Shown in pieces: positions 35,812 to 44,920 of a stretch of 64,000 nucleotides of DNA. The notes below the pieces were generated by a model. The model was not told the DNA's origin, did no database searches, and was given only the letters and a program-made list of their open reading frames with translations. This DNA comes from Nesterenkonia sedimenti (GTDB taxonomy: Bacteria; Actinomycetota; Actinomycetes; Actinomycetales; Micrococcaceae). The stretch is taken from assembly GCF_012641515.1 (NCBI RefSeq), contig NZ_JABAHY010000002.1, forward strand, positions 1-64,000. Reading direction: 5' to 3'. Every line of letters starts with the position of its first letter. The stretch's first letter is position 1. The position numbers were made by a program, and so were the translations under genes.

Positions 35812-36657
35812 ATGGCGCTATCCAACCGAGACCGGGCCCGACTCTCACTGGGAATCCAGGCCGGAATATTTGTGGCCATCCTGGTCGCCCTGATCCTGAT
35901 CATCGACTGGGGCGCTGTGCGCCGGAGCTTCTTCGATCTGGAGAATGTCTCCGGGATGTTCCCCGAGGTCATCACCATCGGCCTCTGGAACACGGTGCAG
36001 TACACCTTCTTCGGGTTCCTCTTCGGACTGCTCGGCGGCACCGTGCTGGCCCTGATGCGGATCGCCAGCTTCCCGGTCTACCGCTGGATTGCCACGATCT
36101 ACATCGAGTTCTTCCGCGGTATCCCGGCGATCCTGGTGTTCATCGCCCTGGGCTTCGGGGCATCCCTGGCCTTTGGGCTGAACCTCTCAACCCTCCAGAC
36201 CGCCTCAGCGGCCCTGGCCATCGTGGGATCGGCCTATATCGCTGAGACCATCCGGGCCGGTCTCCAAGCTGTGCCGAAGGGCCAGATGGAGGCCGCCCGG
36301 GCTCTGGGTATGCCGGCCTGGCGGGCCATGGTCACCATCCAGATCCCGCAGGCATTCCGGATCGTGCTGCCGCCGCTGACCAATGAGGCGATCCTGCTGA
36401 CCAAGGACTCCTCACTGATCTTCGTGGTCGGTATGGCCGGCTCCGCCGCCGAGCTGACCAAGATCGGCCGCGACGGCATCCTCCAGTACGGTGCGGGTAT
36501 GACCCCGCTGGTGGTCGCCGGTGCCTGCTACCTGCTGATCACCGTCCCGCTGTCCATCCTGGCCCGCCGCATGGAGGAACGCTCACCGGGGAAGTCCTCC
36601 CGACGCCGCGGCAAGAAGAAAGCCACCGAATCCCCAGTTACGGCAGGGGTCAAATGA
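35812..36657 (+). CDS. Amino-acid ABC transporter permease
   Basis: 281 residues with about five to six membrane segments. The binding-protein-dependent signature is present: the HisM-type N-terminus [22 protein letters not shown] and the EAA loop [33 protein letters not shown]. Pairs with the ATPase, which overlaps it by four bases (ATGA). Lys/Arg-rich C-terminal tail. Confidence 0.92.
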   Translation: MALSNRDRARLSLGIQAGIFVAILVALILIIDWGAVRRSFFDLENVSGMFPEVITIGLWNTVQYTFFGFLFGLLGGTVLALMRIASFPVYRWIATIYIEFFRGIPAILVFIALGFGASLAFGLNLSTLQTASAALAIVGSAYIAETIRAGLQAVPKGQMEAARALGMPAWRAMVTIQIPQAFRIVLPPLTNEAILLTKDSSLIFVVGMAGSAAELTKIGRDGILQYGAGMTPLVVAGACYLLITVPLSILARRMEERSPGKSSRRRGKKKATESPVTAGVK

Positions 36658-37418
36658 GCACAGAAGTAACCGCACCAGCCGGCGTCGTCATCGAGGACCT
36701 GCATAAGTCCTATGGCGATAACGAGGTGCTCAAAGGCATCAGCGTCACCGTCAACCCCGGCGAAGTCGTCTGCCTCATCGGCGCCTCCGGCTCCGGCAAA
36801 TCCACCCTGCTGCGCTGTGTGAACCGGCTCGAGGACCCCAACTCCGGGCGGATCACCGTCGGCGAGTTCGAGGCCACCGATCCCGATGTGAACCTTGATG
36901 CCATGCGCCGGCAGATCGGCATGGTCTTCCAGCAGTTCAACCTCTTCCCGCATCTCTCAGTCCTGGAGAACTGCACCATCACCCCCCGTCGGGTGCTCAA
37001 GCAGCCCAAGGCCGATGCCGAGCGGGGGGCCATGCACCAGCTGGAGCTGGTGGGACTGGACCACCTCGCCGACCGGCGGCCGGCACAGCTCTCCGGCGGA
37101 CAGCAGCAGCGCGTGGCCATCGCCCGGGCGCTGACCATGAAACCCTCCCTGATGCTCTTCGACGAGCCGACCTCCGCACTGGACCCGGAGACCGTCGGCG
37201 ATGTTCTGGGCATTATGCGTAACCTCGCCACTGCCGGAATGACCATGATCGTGGTCACCCACGAAATGGGCTTCGCCCGCGAGGTCGCCGACCGGGTGGT
37301 CTTCATGGACCAAGGCGTGGTCGTCGAAGAGGGCCCCGCTGATGAGGTCATCGGCAGCCCCAGCCAGCCCCGCACCCAGGATTTCCTGCGCCGCGTGCTC
37401 AACCCCCTGGGCGAATAG
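36654..37418 (+). CDS. Amino-acid ABC transporter ATP-binding protein
   Basis: 254 residues, polar-amino-acid (GlnQ) type. Walker [10 protein letters not shown] (~44-52), Q loop [17 protein letters not shown], signature [15 protein letters not shown], Walker [16 protein letters not shown] loop [16 protein letters not shown]. Complete. Third gene of the transporter operon; murB starts 21 bases later. Confidence 0.94.
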   Translation: MSTEVTAPAGVVIEDLHKSYGDNEVLKGISVTVNPGEVVCLIGASGSGKSTLLRCVNRLEDPNSGRITVGEFEATDPDVNLDAMRRQIGMVFQQFNLFPHLSVLENCTITPRRVLKQPKADAERGAMHQLELVGLDHLADRRPAQLSGGQQQRVAIARALTMKPSLMLFDEPTSALDPETVGDVLGIMRNLATAGMTMIVVTHEMGFAREVADRVVFMDQGVVVEEGPADEVIGSPSQPRTQDFLRRVLNPLGE

Positions 37419-37439
37419 TCGCCGGTAGGCTTATCCGCT

Positions 37440-38582
37440 GTGACCACTTTGAACCAGAGCACCCCCCGGCAGTTCCGGGACCATACCACCGTCCGGGTAG
37501 GCGGCCCGGCAGGGGAGTGGATCCTCGCCGAGGATGAGTCCACCGCCCGCGAGGTGCTGCAGAAACACCACCTGCCCACTGCGGCTGAGCGCGCCGCCGG
37601 TAAGGACAGCCTCCTGGTGCTCGGCGGAGGATCCAACCTGGTGGTCAATGACAAGGGCTTCCCCGGAACCGTCCTGCAACTGGCGTTCACCGGTATCAGC
37701 GCCGAACCAGCCACAAACACCGACGACGACGCCGTCACCGTCACCATGGCAGCCGGACACAACTGGGACCAGGCCGTGGCCTGGACCGTCGAACGTGGCC
37801 TGACCGGCCTCGAGGCGCTCTCCGGAATCCCCGGGGCAGCCGGGGCCACCCCAGTGCAGAACGTCGGAGCCTATGGTGCCGAGGTCTCCCAGACCCTGCT
37901 GGACATCCGGGCATGGGACCGCGCCGAGGACGAACTGGTTGAGCTGAGCAACGCCGAGTTGGAATTCGGCTACCGGGACTCCCTGCTCAAACGCGAAACG
38001 ATCAACGGCTCACCCCGCTACGTTGTTCTCTCGGTCCGGTTCCGGCTCACCCACCGTGCCGGCCAGGCGCTTTCAGCACCGGTCCGCTACGCCGAACTCG
38101 CCAGAAGCCTCGGCCTGGACCCTGCCGCACAGGAGGAACAGCGCCGAGCCCCGCTGGCCGAGGTCCGGCAGAAGGTGCTCCAGCTGCGTGCCGGCAAAGG
38201 CATGGTCCTCGACGCCGAGGACCACGACACCTGGTCCACCGGATCCTTCTTCACCAACCCCATCCTGCCGGCCTCGTCGCTTCCTGAACTGCCCGAGGGG
38301 GCACCCCTGTTCCCCGCAGGCACCTCAGCGGAGGGGGAGCCGCTGGTGAAGCTCTCTGCGGCCTGGCTGATCGACCGGGCAGGCTGCCAGAAAGGCTTCG
38401 GTGCTGAGCTCACCGATGGGCGGGCCTCCCTGTCCACCAAACACACACTGGCAGTGACCAACCGCGGGCAGGCCACGGCCGCAGACCTCATGACAGTGGC
38501 CCGGGCAGCCCAGCAGAAGGTGCAGGAGCGCTTCAATGTGACACTGCATCCCGAACCGGTGCTGGTTGGCTGTAATCTCTGA
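37440..38582 (+). CDS. murB: UDP-N-acetylenolpyruvoylglucosamine reductase
   Basis: 380-residue FAD enzyme making UDP-MurNAc in the cytoplasm. FAD-binding block LLVLGGGSNLVVNDKGFPGTVLQL, the PCMH-fold ALSGIPGAAGATPVQNVGAYG, YRDSLLKRE and the C-terminal SWLI-like AAWLIDRAGCQKGFGAELTDGRASLSTKHTLAVTNRG. Type I enzyme. GTG start at 37440. Probably an ancestral neighbour of the MaoC pair at 33.8-34.7 kb. Confidence 0.93.
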   Translation: MTTLNQSTPRQFRDHTTVRVGGPAGEWILAEDESTAREVLQKHHLPTAAERAAGKDSLLVLGGGSNLVVNDKGFPGTVLQLAFTGISAEPATNTDDDAVTVTMAAGHNWDQAVAWTVERGLTGLEALSGIPGAAGATPVQNVGAYGAEVSQTLLDIRAWDRAEDELVELSNAELEFGYRDSLLKRETINGSPRYVVLSVRFRLTHRAGQALSAPVRYAELARSLGLDPAAQEEQRRAPLAEVRQKVLQLRAGKGMVLDAEDHDTWSTGSFFTNPILPASSLPELPEGAPLFPAGTSAEGEPLVKLSAAWLIDRAGCQKGFGAELTDGRASLSTKHTLAVTNRGQATAADLMTVARAAQQKVQERFNVTLHPEPVLVGCNL

Positions 38583-38585
38583 TGC

Positions 38586-39653
38586 ATGACTGATTCCGCA
38601 CAGCCTGAGACCCTGCCAACACCTGCCACTGTCACTCTCGGAACCGGTCAGGCTGCGCTGACCACCACCAATATCGGCTACGGCGCCATGTCGATCGCCG
38701 GCGCCTACGGCAGCATCGCCGAGGACGCGGCACTTCAGCTGCTGGAGCATGTCTCCGAATCCGGTGTGAACTTCATCGACACCGCCAATATCTACGGCGA
38801 CGGGGTCAGCGAGGAAATCGTCGGCAAATTCCTCACCGGACGCCGGGATGAGTTCGTCCTCGCCACCAAGGTCGGCATCGAAAAGGGCGGGGGAGTCGGC
38901 CAGCGCCGGGCACGCGGCGACTCTGCCTACATCAAAGAGCAGATCGACCACAGTCTGCGCCGGCTGGGCACTGACTATGTGGATCTCTACTACCTCCACC
39001 GGGTGGACCCCGAGGTGCCCATCGAGGAGAGCGCCGGGGCACTGGGGGAACTGGTCGAGGCCGGTAAGGTTCGCGGCATCGGGCTGTCCGAGGCCACCGG
39101 AGAAGAGATCCGGCGGGCCCATGCGGTGCACCCGCTCAGTGCAGTGCAGTCCGAATGGAGCATCTTCGCCCGGGACGTTGAAGTCCACGTGCTGCCTGCA
39201 GTGGCCGAACTAGGTATCGGCTTCGTTCCCTACTCCCCGGTGGGACGAGGACTGCTGACTGACCATTTCAGCCCCGATGACCTCACCGAGGGCGATGGTC
39301 GACATAACTTCCCCTGGTTCCAGGGAGAGAACCTCACACATAACCAGCAGCTGGCGCAGAAGGTTCGGCAAATTGCCGCCGAGGTCAGTGTCCCCACTGC
39401 AGCACTGGCCCTGAGCTGGCTGTTCGAGAAGGCAGCAGGTTTCGGTGCGACGATCTCACCGATTCCGGGGACCCGGTACGCCAAGCACTGGAATGAGCTG
39501 CAGGCTGGACTCGGTGCCGATGGCAGCGGAGGAACCGTCAGCGCCGCGGCCCTGGAACAGCTCGAGGGATTGGCCGCCGAGGTGGCCGGTGAGCGCAGCT
39601 TCAACTCCGGTTGGGTCTCCGGGGGCCGTGAGGGCCTAGTGCCCCGCCCCTGA
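38586..39653 (+). CDS. Aldo/keto reductase
   Basis: 355-residue NADPH-dependent oxidoreductase of the YajO/Tas-like kind. Catalytic tetrad visible: Asp in FIDTANIYGDG, Tyr in the same loop, Lys in VLATKVGIEKGG, and His in YLHRVDPEVPIEE. C-terminal cofactor loop SPIPGTRYAKHWNE. It starts three bases after murB, so it is likely co-transcribed. Substrate unknown. Confidence 0.88.
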   Translation: MTDSAQPETLPTPATVTLGTGQAALTTTNIGYGAMSIAGAYGSIAEDAALQLLEHVSESGVNFIDTANIYGDGVSEEIVGKFLTGRRDEFVLATKVGIEKGGGVGQRRARGDSAYIKEQIDHSLRRLGTDYVDLYYLHRVDPEVPIEESAGALGELVEAGKVRGIGLSEATGEEIRRAHAVHPLSAVQSEWSIFARDVEVHVLPAVAELGIGFVPYSPVGRGLLTDHFSPDDLTEGDGRHNFPWFQGENLTHNQQLAQKVRQIAAEVSVPTAALALSWLFEKAAGFGATISPIPGTRYAKHWNELQAGLGADGSGGTVSAAALEQLEGLAAEVAGERSFNSGWVSGGREGLVPRP

Positions 39654-39706
39654 GTGGCCAGAGGGCGCTGCGGCTCAGCTGCGTCGTCGTCGGGCCTTGT
39701 TGACCG

Positions 39707-41269
39707 CTAGCTGGTTGCTGCCGGGGGAGTCGTCGCAGCCGAGCTCTCAGAGTTCTCGCGGCGGATCATCAACCAGCGCATGATCGGCAGGCCCAGCACC
39801 AGTACAGCCACGGTGATCCAGATGCCGACGGCGATGGGCTGGGAGAAGAAATAGGTGAGATCCCCATTGGCGGCGGTGAGTCCCTGACGGAAATGCCGCT
39901 CCACCAGGGGGCCGATCAGTGCGCCCAGCAGCACAGGGACGATCTGGAAGTTGTACCGGATCATGAAGAAGCCGAGGATCGCCAGTACCGCGGCGACTGC
40001 GAGGTCGAACCAGCTGAGCCGGAAGGCGTAGATGCCGGCCCAGCACAGGGCCACCACAGTCGGCAACAGGATCCAGTTGGGCACCCGCAGCATGGCCACC
40101 CAGAGGCGGATGAAGTTCACATTGAGCACCAGCAGCATGATGTTGCCGATCAGCAGGGAGGCGATCAGCCCCCAGAAAAGATCGGGGTTGGTGCTCACCA
40201 GTTGAGGGCCGGGCTGAATGCCGTGGACCTGCATGGCCACCAGCATCACCGCAAGGGTTGCGGAAAAGGGCAGACCCAGGGCCAGCAGCGGGATCATCGA
40301 GGAGGTGGCGGCGGCGTTATTGGCTGCCTCCGGGCCGGCCAGGCCCGAGATGGCGCCCTTGCCGAACTTCTTGCGGTCCCGGCCGAACAGGGACTCCACC
40401 TTATAGCTGAGCAGGGTGGCCAGCGAGATGCTGGGGCCGGGCAGCAGTCCCATGCCGAAGCCGATGCCGCCGCCGCGGAACCAGCTGCCCCAGGAGTTGC
40501 GGACATCGTCGCGGGTGGGGATGAGGCTGCGCCAGCGCAGGGAGCCGACATAGGGGGTATCGCCGCGGTGGATGATGATCCGCAGCAGCTCGGCCAGGCC
40601 GAAGAGCCCCACGGCCAGGGCCACGATGCTCACACCCTGGGAGACCTCCCGGACGCCGAAGGTATAGCGGGCCGCTCCACTGATGGCGTCTTCTCCGAGG
40701 ATGCCGAGGAACAGACCGAACGCCAGGGGCAGCAGGCCCCCGGCCAGGGACCCACCCATAATCCGGGCCAGCACGATCAGCCCACCTAGGGTGAGGGCAA
40801 AGAATTCTGCGGAGCCGAAGACCACGGCGGCCTGGGCGACCGGAGCGGCCACGAAGCTCATCAGGATCACACCGCCGGTTCCGGCGACGAAGGAGGCGAT
40901 GGCGATGACACCCAGAGCGGGACCGGCCCGGCCCTGTTTGGCCAGGGGATAGCCCTCGAATGAGGAAACTACGGAGGGTGCCTCACCGGGCATATTCAGC
41001 AGCACTGAGGTGGTGGAGCCGCCGTACATGATCCCGTAGAACATTCCGGCGATGACGATCATCCCGGTCAGCGGATCGAAGACATAGGTCAGCGGCAGCA
41101 GGATGGCGGCACCGGTGACCGGTCCGATACCGGGGACCAGACCCATGATGGTGCCCAGCAGGGCACCGACCAGGGCGGCCAGCAGAAGTTCAGGGCTCAG
41201 GGCGATGCTGAGTCCGTGGAGCAGGCCCTCCATGGGGCCCATGGCCATGACGGTGTTCAACAGGTTCAT
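39707..41269 (-). CDS. tctA: Tripartite tricarboxylate transporter, large membrane subunit TctA
   Basis: 520 residues, about 11-12 membrane segments. Family signature LVGALLGTIMGLVPGIGPVTGAAILLPLTY near the N-terminus and AGMFYGIMYGGSTTSVLLNMPGEAPSVVSSFEGYPLAKQGRAGPALG, plus the repeated GPEAANNAAATSSMIPLLALGLPFSATLAVML. Overlaps tctB by four bases (ATGA). Imports a carboxylate such as citrate using an ion gradient. Confidence 0.94.
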   Translation of the reverse strand: MNLLNTVMAMGPMEGLLHGLSIALSPELLLAALVGALLGTIMGLVPGIGPVTGAAILLPLTYVFDPLTGMIVIAGMFYGIMYGGSTTSVLLNMPGEAPSVVSSFEGYPLAKQGRAGPALGVIAIASFVAGTGGVILMSFVAAPVAQAAVVFGSAEFFALTLGGLIVLARIMGGSLAGGLLPLAFGLFLGILGEDAISGAARYTFGVREVSQGVSIVALAVGLFGLAELLRIIIHRGDTPYVGSLRWRSLIPTRDDVRNSWGSWFRGGGIGFGMGLLPGPSISLATLLSYKVESLFGRDRKKFGKGAISGLAGPEAANNAAATSSMIPLLALGLPFSATLAVMLVAMQVHGIQPGPQLVSTNPDLFWGLIASLLIGNIMLLVLNVNFIRLWVAMLRVPNWILLPTVVALCWAGIYAFRLSWFDLAVAAVLAILGFFMIRYNFQIVPVLLGALIGPLVERHFRQGLTAANGDLTYFFSQPIAVGIWITVAVLVLGLPIMRWLMIRRENSESSAATTPPAATS

Positions 41270-41733
41270 GGCAGATTGATCTCCAGGACGTATTCAAAGA
41301 TCAGCCAGACGGCCACAGTCATCACAGCCATCGCGATGGGGATCCGCCAGCGGAAGCTGCCTTCGATCAGTACCGCGAGCACTGTTCCGCCGATGAAGGC
41401 TACCGCGAGGAAACCGATATAGGGCAGCGCCAGTGCCCCGCCGAGGATGATGGCAACGGCGATGCCGAAGCGGCGCCAGGGAATGGTTTCATCGGAAAAA
41501 CGCGCCCACCGGGATTCCAGCAGCGCGATAACCGAGGTCAGGGCCAGGAACCCGGCCACCAGCAGGGGAAAGAATCCGGGTCCGGGGCGGTCTAGTGTGC
41601 CCAGATCGTAGTTGTTCCACCCCACCCAGGCGGTGAGCCCGGCCAGGGATAGACCCAGGAGACCGGCGACAATCCAAGGGAGAGTCGCCGGTCTCTGATC
41701 AGTTTGGGGCTCGTCCAGGGATTCCTGGCTCAT
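41266..41733 (-). CDS. tctB: Tripartite tricarboxylate transporter, small membrane subunit TctB
   Basis: 155 residues with four hydrophobic segments (WIVAGLLGLSLAGLTAWVG, FFPLLVAGFLALTSVIALLE, IAVAIILGGALALPYIGFLAVAFI, IPIAMAVMTVAVWLIFEYVL), typical of TctB. Lies between tctC and tctA in the usual C-B-A order with seven-base and overlapping junctions. Confidence 0.9.
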   Translation of the reverse strand: MSQESLDEPQTDQRPATLPWIVAGLLGLSLAGLTAWVGWNNYDLGTLDRPGPGFFPLLVAGFLALTSVIALLESRWARFSDETIPWRRFGIAVAIILGGALALPYIGFLAVAFIGGTVLAVLIEGSFRWRIPIAMAVMTVAVWLIFEYVLEINLP

Positions 41734-41739
41734 AAGTTC

Positions 41740-42708
41740 CTAGGGCTCCAGGAGCTCGTACTGGGATATGAGGTCTTCGATTTCATCCTGGGTGTCATCG
41801 TAGTCGAGCACCGCGTTGGGCAGTCCGATCTCTTCGAGATGCGCAGCCCAATCCTCGGACTCCACGATGTCCTCGAGAGCATCGGCCATATCCTCGCGGA
41901 CTTCCTCGTCGACCTCATCGGAAGTCACCACGTAGAAGGTGGTGCCCATGGGGACCTCTAGGCCGAACTCGTCCAGGGTCGGGACATCGGGGTTGAGCGG
42001 CTCGGTCTCATCGGCCAGGATGCTCAGGATCTCGATCTCACCGGAGTCGATCTGTCCCTGCACACCGGCAGTAGTGCTGATCTGGGCGTCGACCTCACCG
42101 CGCAGGACAGCCAGAATGCCTTCCCCTGCGCCGTCGGTGTAGGGGACACTGCGCAGGTTCCAACCGTTCTGCTCATTGAGCAGCTGGACGGTGAGGTCAG
42201 TCTGTGCGCCCTCACCGGTGACGGCCACGCCCAGCTCTTCACCGGCCTCGGCTGCCTCGATGAAGTCATCCATAGTGTCGAATTCGCCATCTGCGGCCAC
42301 CATCAGGGAGAAGGCGGATTCGCCGACCTTGGCCAGAGCTTCGTAGCCCTCAGTCTGGGTGTACTCCAGGCCCTCTTCGACAAGGGGCTGCCAGAGCAGC
42401 ACATTCGAGGTGGCCAGGGCCAGGGTGGTGCCATCTGCCTCAGCGGAGAGCGCCTCGTTCAATGCGATAGTGCTCGCTCCGCCGGTGCGGTTGGTGGAGG
42501 TTACGTTGATGCCATGCTCGTCCTCGAGCTGATCGGCGATGCCGCGGCCCAGCAGATCGGGGGTTCCGCCGGCTTCGAAGCCGATGAGCATTTCGAGGTT
42601 GGAGTCTGGCCAGTCGGCGTCGGAATCGCCGTTATCGCCGCAGGCGGCCAGCAGCAGGCTGGAGGCAGCCAGCACACTGGCAACCTTAAGGGAGGTTTTT
42701 GGGGACAT
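41740..42708 (-). CDS. tctC: Tripartite tricarboxylate transporter, substrate-binding protein TctC
   Basis: 322-residue lipoprotein: signal MSPKTSLKVASVLAASSLLL with lipobox AAC, Cys23, then the Bug/TctC fold (LEMLIGFEAGGTPDLLGRGIADQL, LRSVPYTDGAGEGILAVLRGEVDA). Acidic like other exported proteins here. ATG at 42708 is chosen because it begins the signal peptide; the open frame extends further upstream. It captures the carboxylate outside the cell. Confidence 0.9.
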   Translation of the reverse strand: MSPKTSLKVASVLAASSLLLAACGDNGDSDADWPDSNLEMLIGFEAGGTPDLLGRGIADQLEDEHGINVTSTNRTGGASTIALNEALSAEADGTTLALATSNVLLWQPLVEEGLEYTQTEGYEALAKVGESAFSLMVAADGEFDTMDDFIEAAEAGEELGVAVTGEGAQTDLTVQLLNEQNGWNLRSVPYTDGAGEGILAVLRGEVDAQISTTAGVQGQIDSGEIEILSILADETEPLNPDVPTLDEFGLEVPMGTTFYVVTSDEVDEEVREDMADALEDIVESEDWAAHLEEIGLPNAVLDYDDTQDEIEDLISQYELLEP

Positions 42709-42786
42709 AAGAGTCAATTTTACCCCCCGGGCTCCTGTCTGCTGCTGGCGCGCAATCGGGCGTAACATTTTACTGTGAGGGGCGTC

Positions 42787-42918
42787 TCAGATGAGACTCT
42801 CGCCGTCGCGGCGGGCCTGGCGCCAGTCGACGATGAACCCTTTGACCAAGATTCCCAGCACTGCCAGCACAATGACCGGCCAGACGAGAACGTACAGGGT
42901 CAGAAGAATGGTCTCCAT
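42787..42918 (-). CDS. 43-residue small subunit partner of the SSS symporter
   Basis: METILLTLYVLVWPVIVLAV continues LGILVKGFIVDWRQARRDGESLI: one hydrophobic helix followed by a short basic-acidic tail. ATG at 42918 is five bases after the symporter stop and has a strong GGAAGGAG inside the symporter's last codons, so translation is coupled. Similar 30-50 residue single-helix proteins annotated as putative transporter small subunits sit beside SSS and NSS symporters. Role in symporter assembly or activity is inferred. Confidence 0.75.
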   Translation of the reverse strand: METILLTLYVLVWPVIVLAVLGILVKGFIVDWRQARRDGESLI

Positions 42919-42923
42919 GGTGC

Positions 42924-44642
42924 TTAGCTCCTTCCGGTAGCAGTTGTCTGGTAGTCGGCGTCATCGGACTCAGTGGTCGCTGCGGCCGGCTCGTCAGTCT
43001 CCTCGCGCCGGTCGAAGTCCCCGACCCGCTCCTTGATCAGTGAGAAGTCGAAGGAGGCGCCACTGCGCACTGACATGGCGATGCAGACGATCGTGCTGAC
43101 TGCGTAGGCCACCAGGGAGGCGCTGAGCACGGTGTATTCATGCATCCAGCCGAAGACCAACGGAAGGCTGATCACAGTGGCGGCTACACCGGTGATCTGC
43201 CCGATTCGTAGGCCGAAGAACCCGAAGGCCATAAGCCCCAGGATCACGCCGATACCGATGGCGTTGAGGAGGTCGATACCGATAGCGAAGATGGCCACAT
43301 CCATCGGGACCCAGTCGAAGCGCACCGGCAGGAATACTGCCAGGGCTGCCAGCACCGAGGTTACGAAGGCGGGGTTGGTGACCTTCTTCCAGTAGAAACT
43401 GGCGATCACCGGGAAGACCAATGCACCCCAGAGCGCTCCGACGAAGACCAGCATGTCGAGAATATCCAGCTGCAGACCCGCGATGACCACTGCCGTGGCA
43501 GTTGCCACGATCATGGTGATCCGGCCGACGAACAGCATGGTCTTGGGGTTGGCCCGGCCCCGTTTGGCGATGTTCTGACCATAGATATCGGCCATCACAA
43601 TTGAGGACAGGGCAGACAGATCGGAGTCAGCGGTGGAGGATAGTGCGCCGATGATGATGATCAGGAACAGCGCGATCAGCAGGGTCGGCAGGTACTCCGC
43701 GGCCATCTGCGGCACCAGGTTGTTGCTGTCGCCGTCGACGGGTTCCAGTCCCAGGTACAGCGCCATCACACCGAGCATGCCCACGCCGATCACCATTGCG
43801 CCGTAGCCGACTGTGGCGGTGACGAAGGTCTTCTTGATGAGGTCTTCTCGTACTGCGAAGAGGCGCTGGGCGATGGTCTGGTTGCCGATGGCATAGGCCA
43901 GAACTGCTGCGATATAGGGGGCGCCCTGTTCAAGGAACGCCTCCGAGGAGAAGAAATTGCCCTGTTCGGGTGTGAGGTTGGCCGAGCCGGTCTCAAAGGC
44001 CTCGGGGAAGCCTGCGGCGAAGAAGATGATGGGGATGATCACGCCCACCAGCAGAAGCATGGCCAGAACCTGCATAAAGTCGGTCAGGGCAGAGGCCCGG
44101 AAGCCTGACCAGAAGGTGTAGAGCAGCACACCGGCAGCCACGGCAATCACGCCCTGGACGAAGTTCAGGGGTGAGAACATGGCGATCAGAGCGCCGCCGG
44201 CTACGAAGTTGGTCATCAGGCTCATCACACTGCCGACCACATTGGATCCGGCCAGCAGCAGCTGACTGGAACTTCCGTGGCGGGCTCGCATGACCTCCGC
44301 GAGGGTGTGAGCCCGCGGGGCGACCTGACGGATACGGCGGCCGAAGGGGTAGATGAACAGAATCATCAGGGCGCCCCAGAGGCCATAGTGGATGGGGCCT
44401 GAGATCCCGTAGTTGTAGCCAGAGGTGGCAGAGGCATAAAGCGATGACGCCCAGATCCAGGTGGCGGTCATACTTGCGGCGGCAACGCCGAAGCCGACTT
44501 TATTGCCGGCGGTCATATAGGCATCCGCGTTTTCTTTGCGTTTGCGGATGCGCAAGGCGACGTAGAGCGTCAGCCCGTAGAACGCGATTAACAGCAAGAC
44601 GACAGTTGCCGTGCTGAGGATTGGTGAACCAGTCTCCTCCAT
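42924..44642 (-). CDS. Sodium:solute symporter (SSS family, DUR3/urea-permease-like)
   Basis: 572 residues, about 13-14 membrane segments. SSS core: AYMTAGNKVGFGVAAASMTATWIWASSLYASATSGYNYGISG, TNFVAGGALIAMF, FWSGFRASALTDFMQ and the sodium-site helix IIIIGALSSTADSDLSALSSIV. The ATWIWASSLYA and GPIHYGLWGA patterns resemble the eukaryotic DUR3 and related bacterial branch, so urea, polyamine or another small solute is possible. AAAGGA precedes the ATG. The C-terminal tail is hydrophilic. Confidence 0.88.
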   Translation of the reverse strand: MEETGSPILSTATVVLLLIAFYGLTLYVALRIRKRKENADAYMTAGNKVGFGVAAASMTATWIWASSLYASATSGYNYGISGPIHYGLWGALMILFIYPFGRRIRQVAPRAHTLAEVMRARHGSSSQLLLAGSNVVGSVMSLMTNFVAGGALIAMFSPLNFVQGVIAVAAGVLLYTFWSGFRASALTDFMQVLAMLLLVGVIIPIIFFAAGFPEAFETGSANLTPEQGNFFSSEAFLEQGAPYIAAVLAYAIGNQTIAQRLFAVREDLIKKTFVTATVGYGAMVIGVGMLGVMALYLGLEPVDGDSNNLVPQMAAEYLPTLLIALFLIIIIGALSSTADSDLSALSSIVMADIYGQNIAKRGRANPKTMLFVGRITMIVATATAVVIAGLQLDILDMLVFVGALWGALVFPVIASFYWKKVTNPAFVTSVLAALAVFLPVRFDWVPMDVAIFAIGIDLLNAIGIGVILGLMAFGFFGLRIGQITGVAATVISLPLVFGWMHEYTVLSASLVAYAVSTIVCIAMSVRSGASFDFSLIKERVGDFDRREETDEPAAATTESDDADYQTTATGRS

Positions 44643-44837
44643 GCGGTCCTTTCTGTAATACCCTGCGGCAGGTGATGAGCCAAAAGTTTCCAGTTTCTAC
44701 TCAGCTCGTTCTCACTGGAGTTCCAGTATTTGAGCCGTCGGTCATCATAGGGTCCGCGACTGTGCAGGTCAGAGAGGGGTTCTGGGGGTTCTGGAGTTCG
44801 TCGATACTGCTGATGGCCTTATTCCATAAGGCGAAAA

Positions 44838-44873
44838 AGGGCCCCGGTGCTCCATGGGGAACACCGGGGCCCT
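44838..44873 (-). terminator. Intrinsic terminator of asd
   Basis: Stem AGGGCCCCGGTG (44838-44849) with CACCGGGGCCCT (44862-44873). Read leftward, the stem is followed by TTTTTCGC, a proper T run. Confidence 0.88.
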
Positions 44874-44920
44874 GGCTAAGAATGTGAGTTATACCATAGG
44901 AAAAAGGCCCTGTGGGCGGC

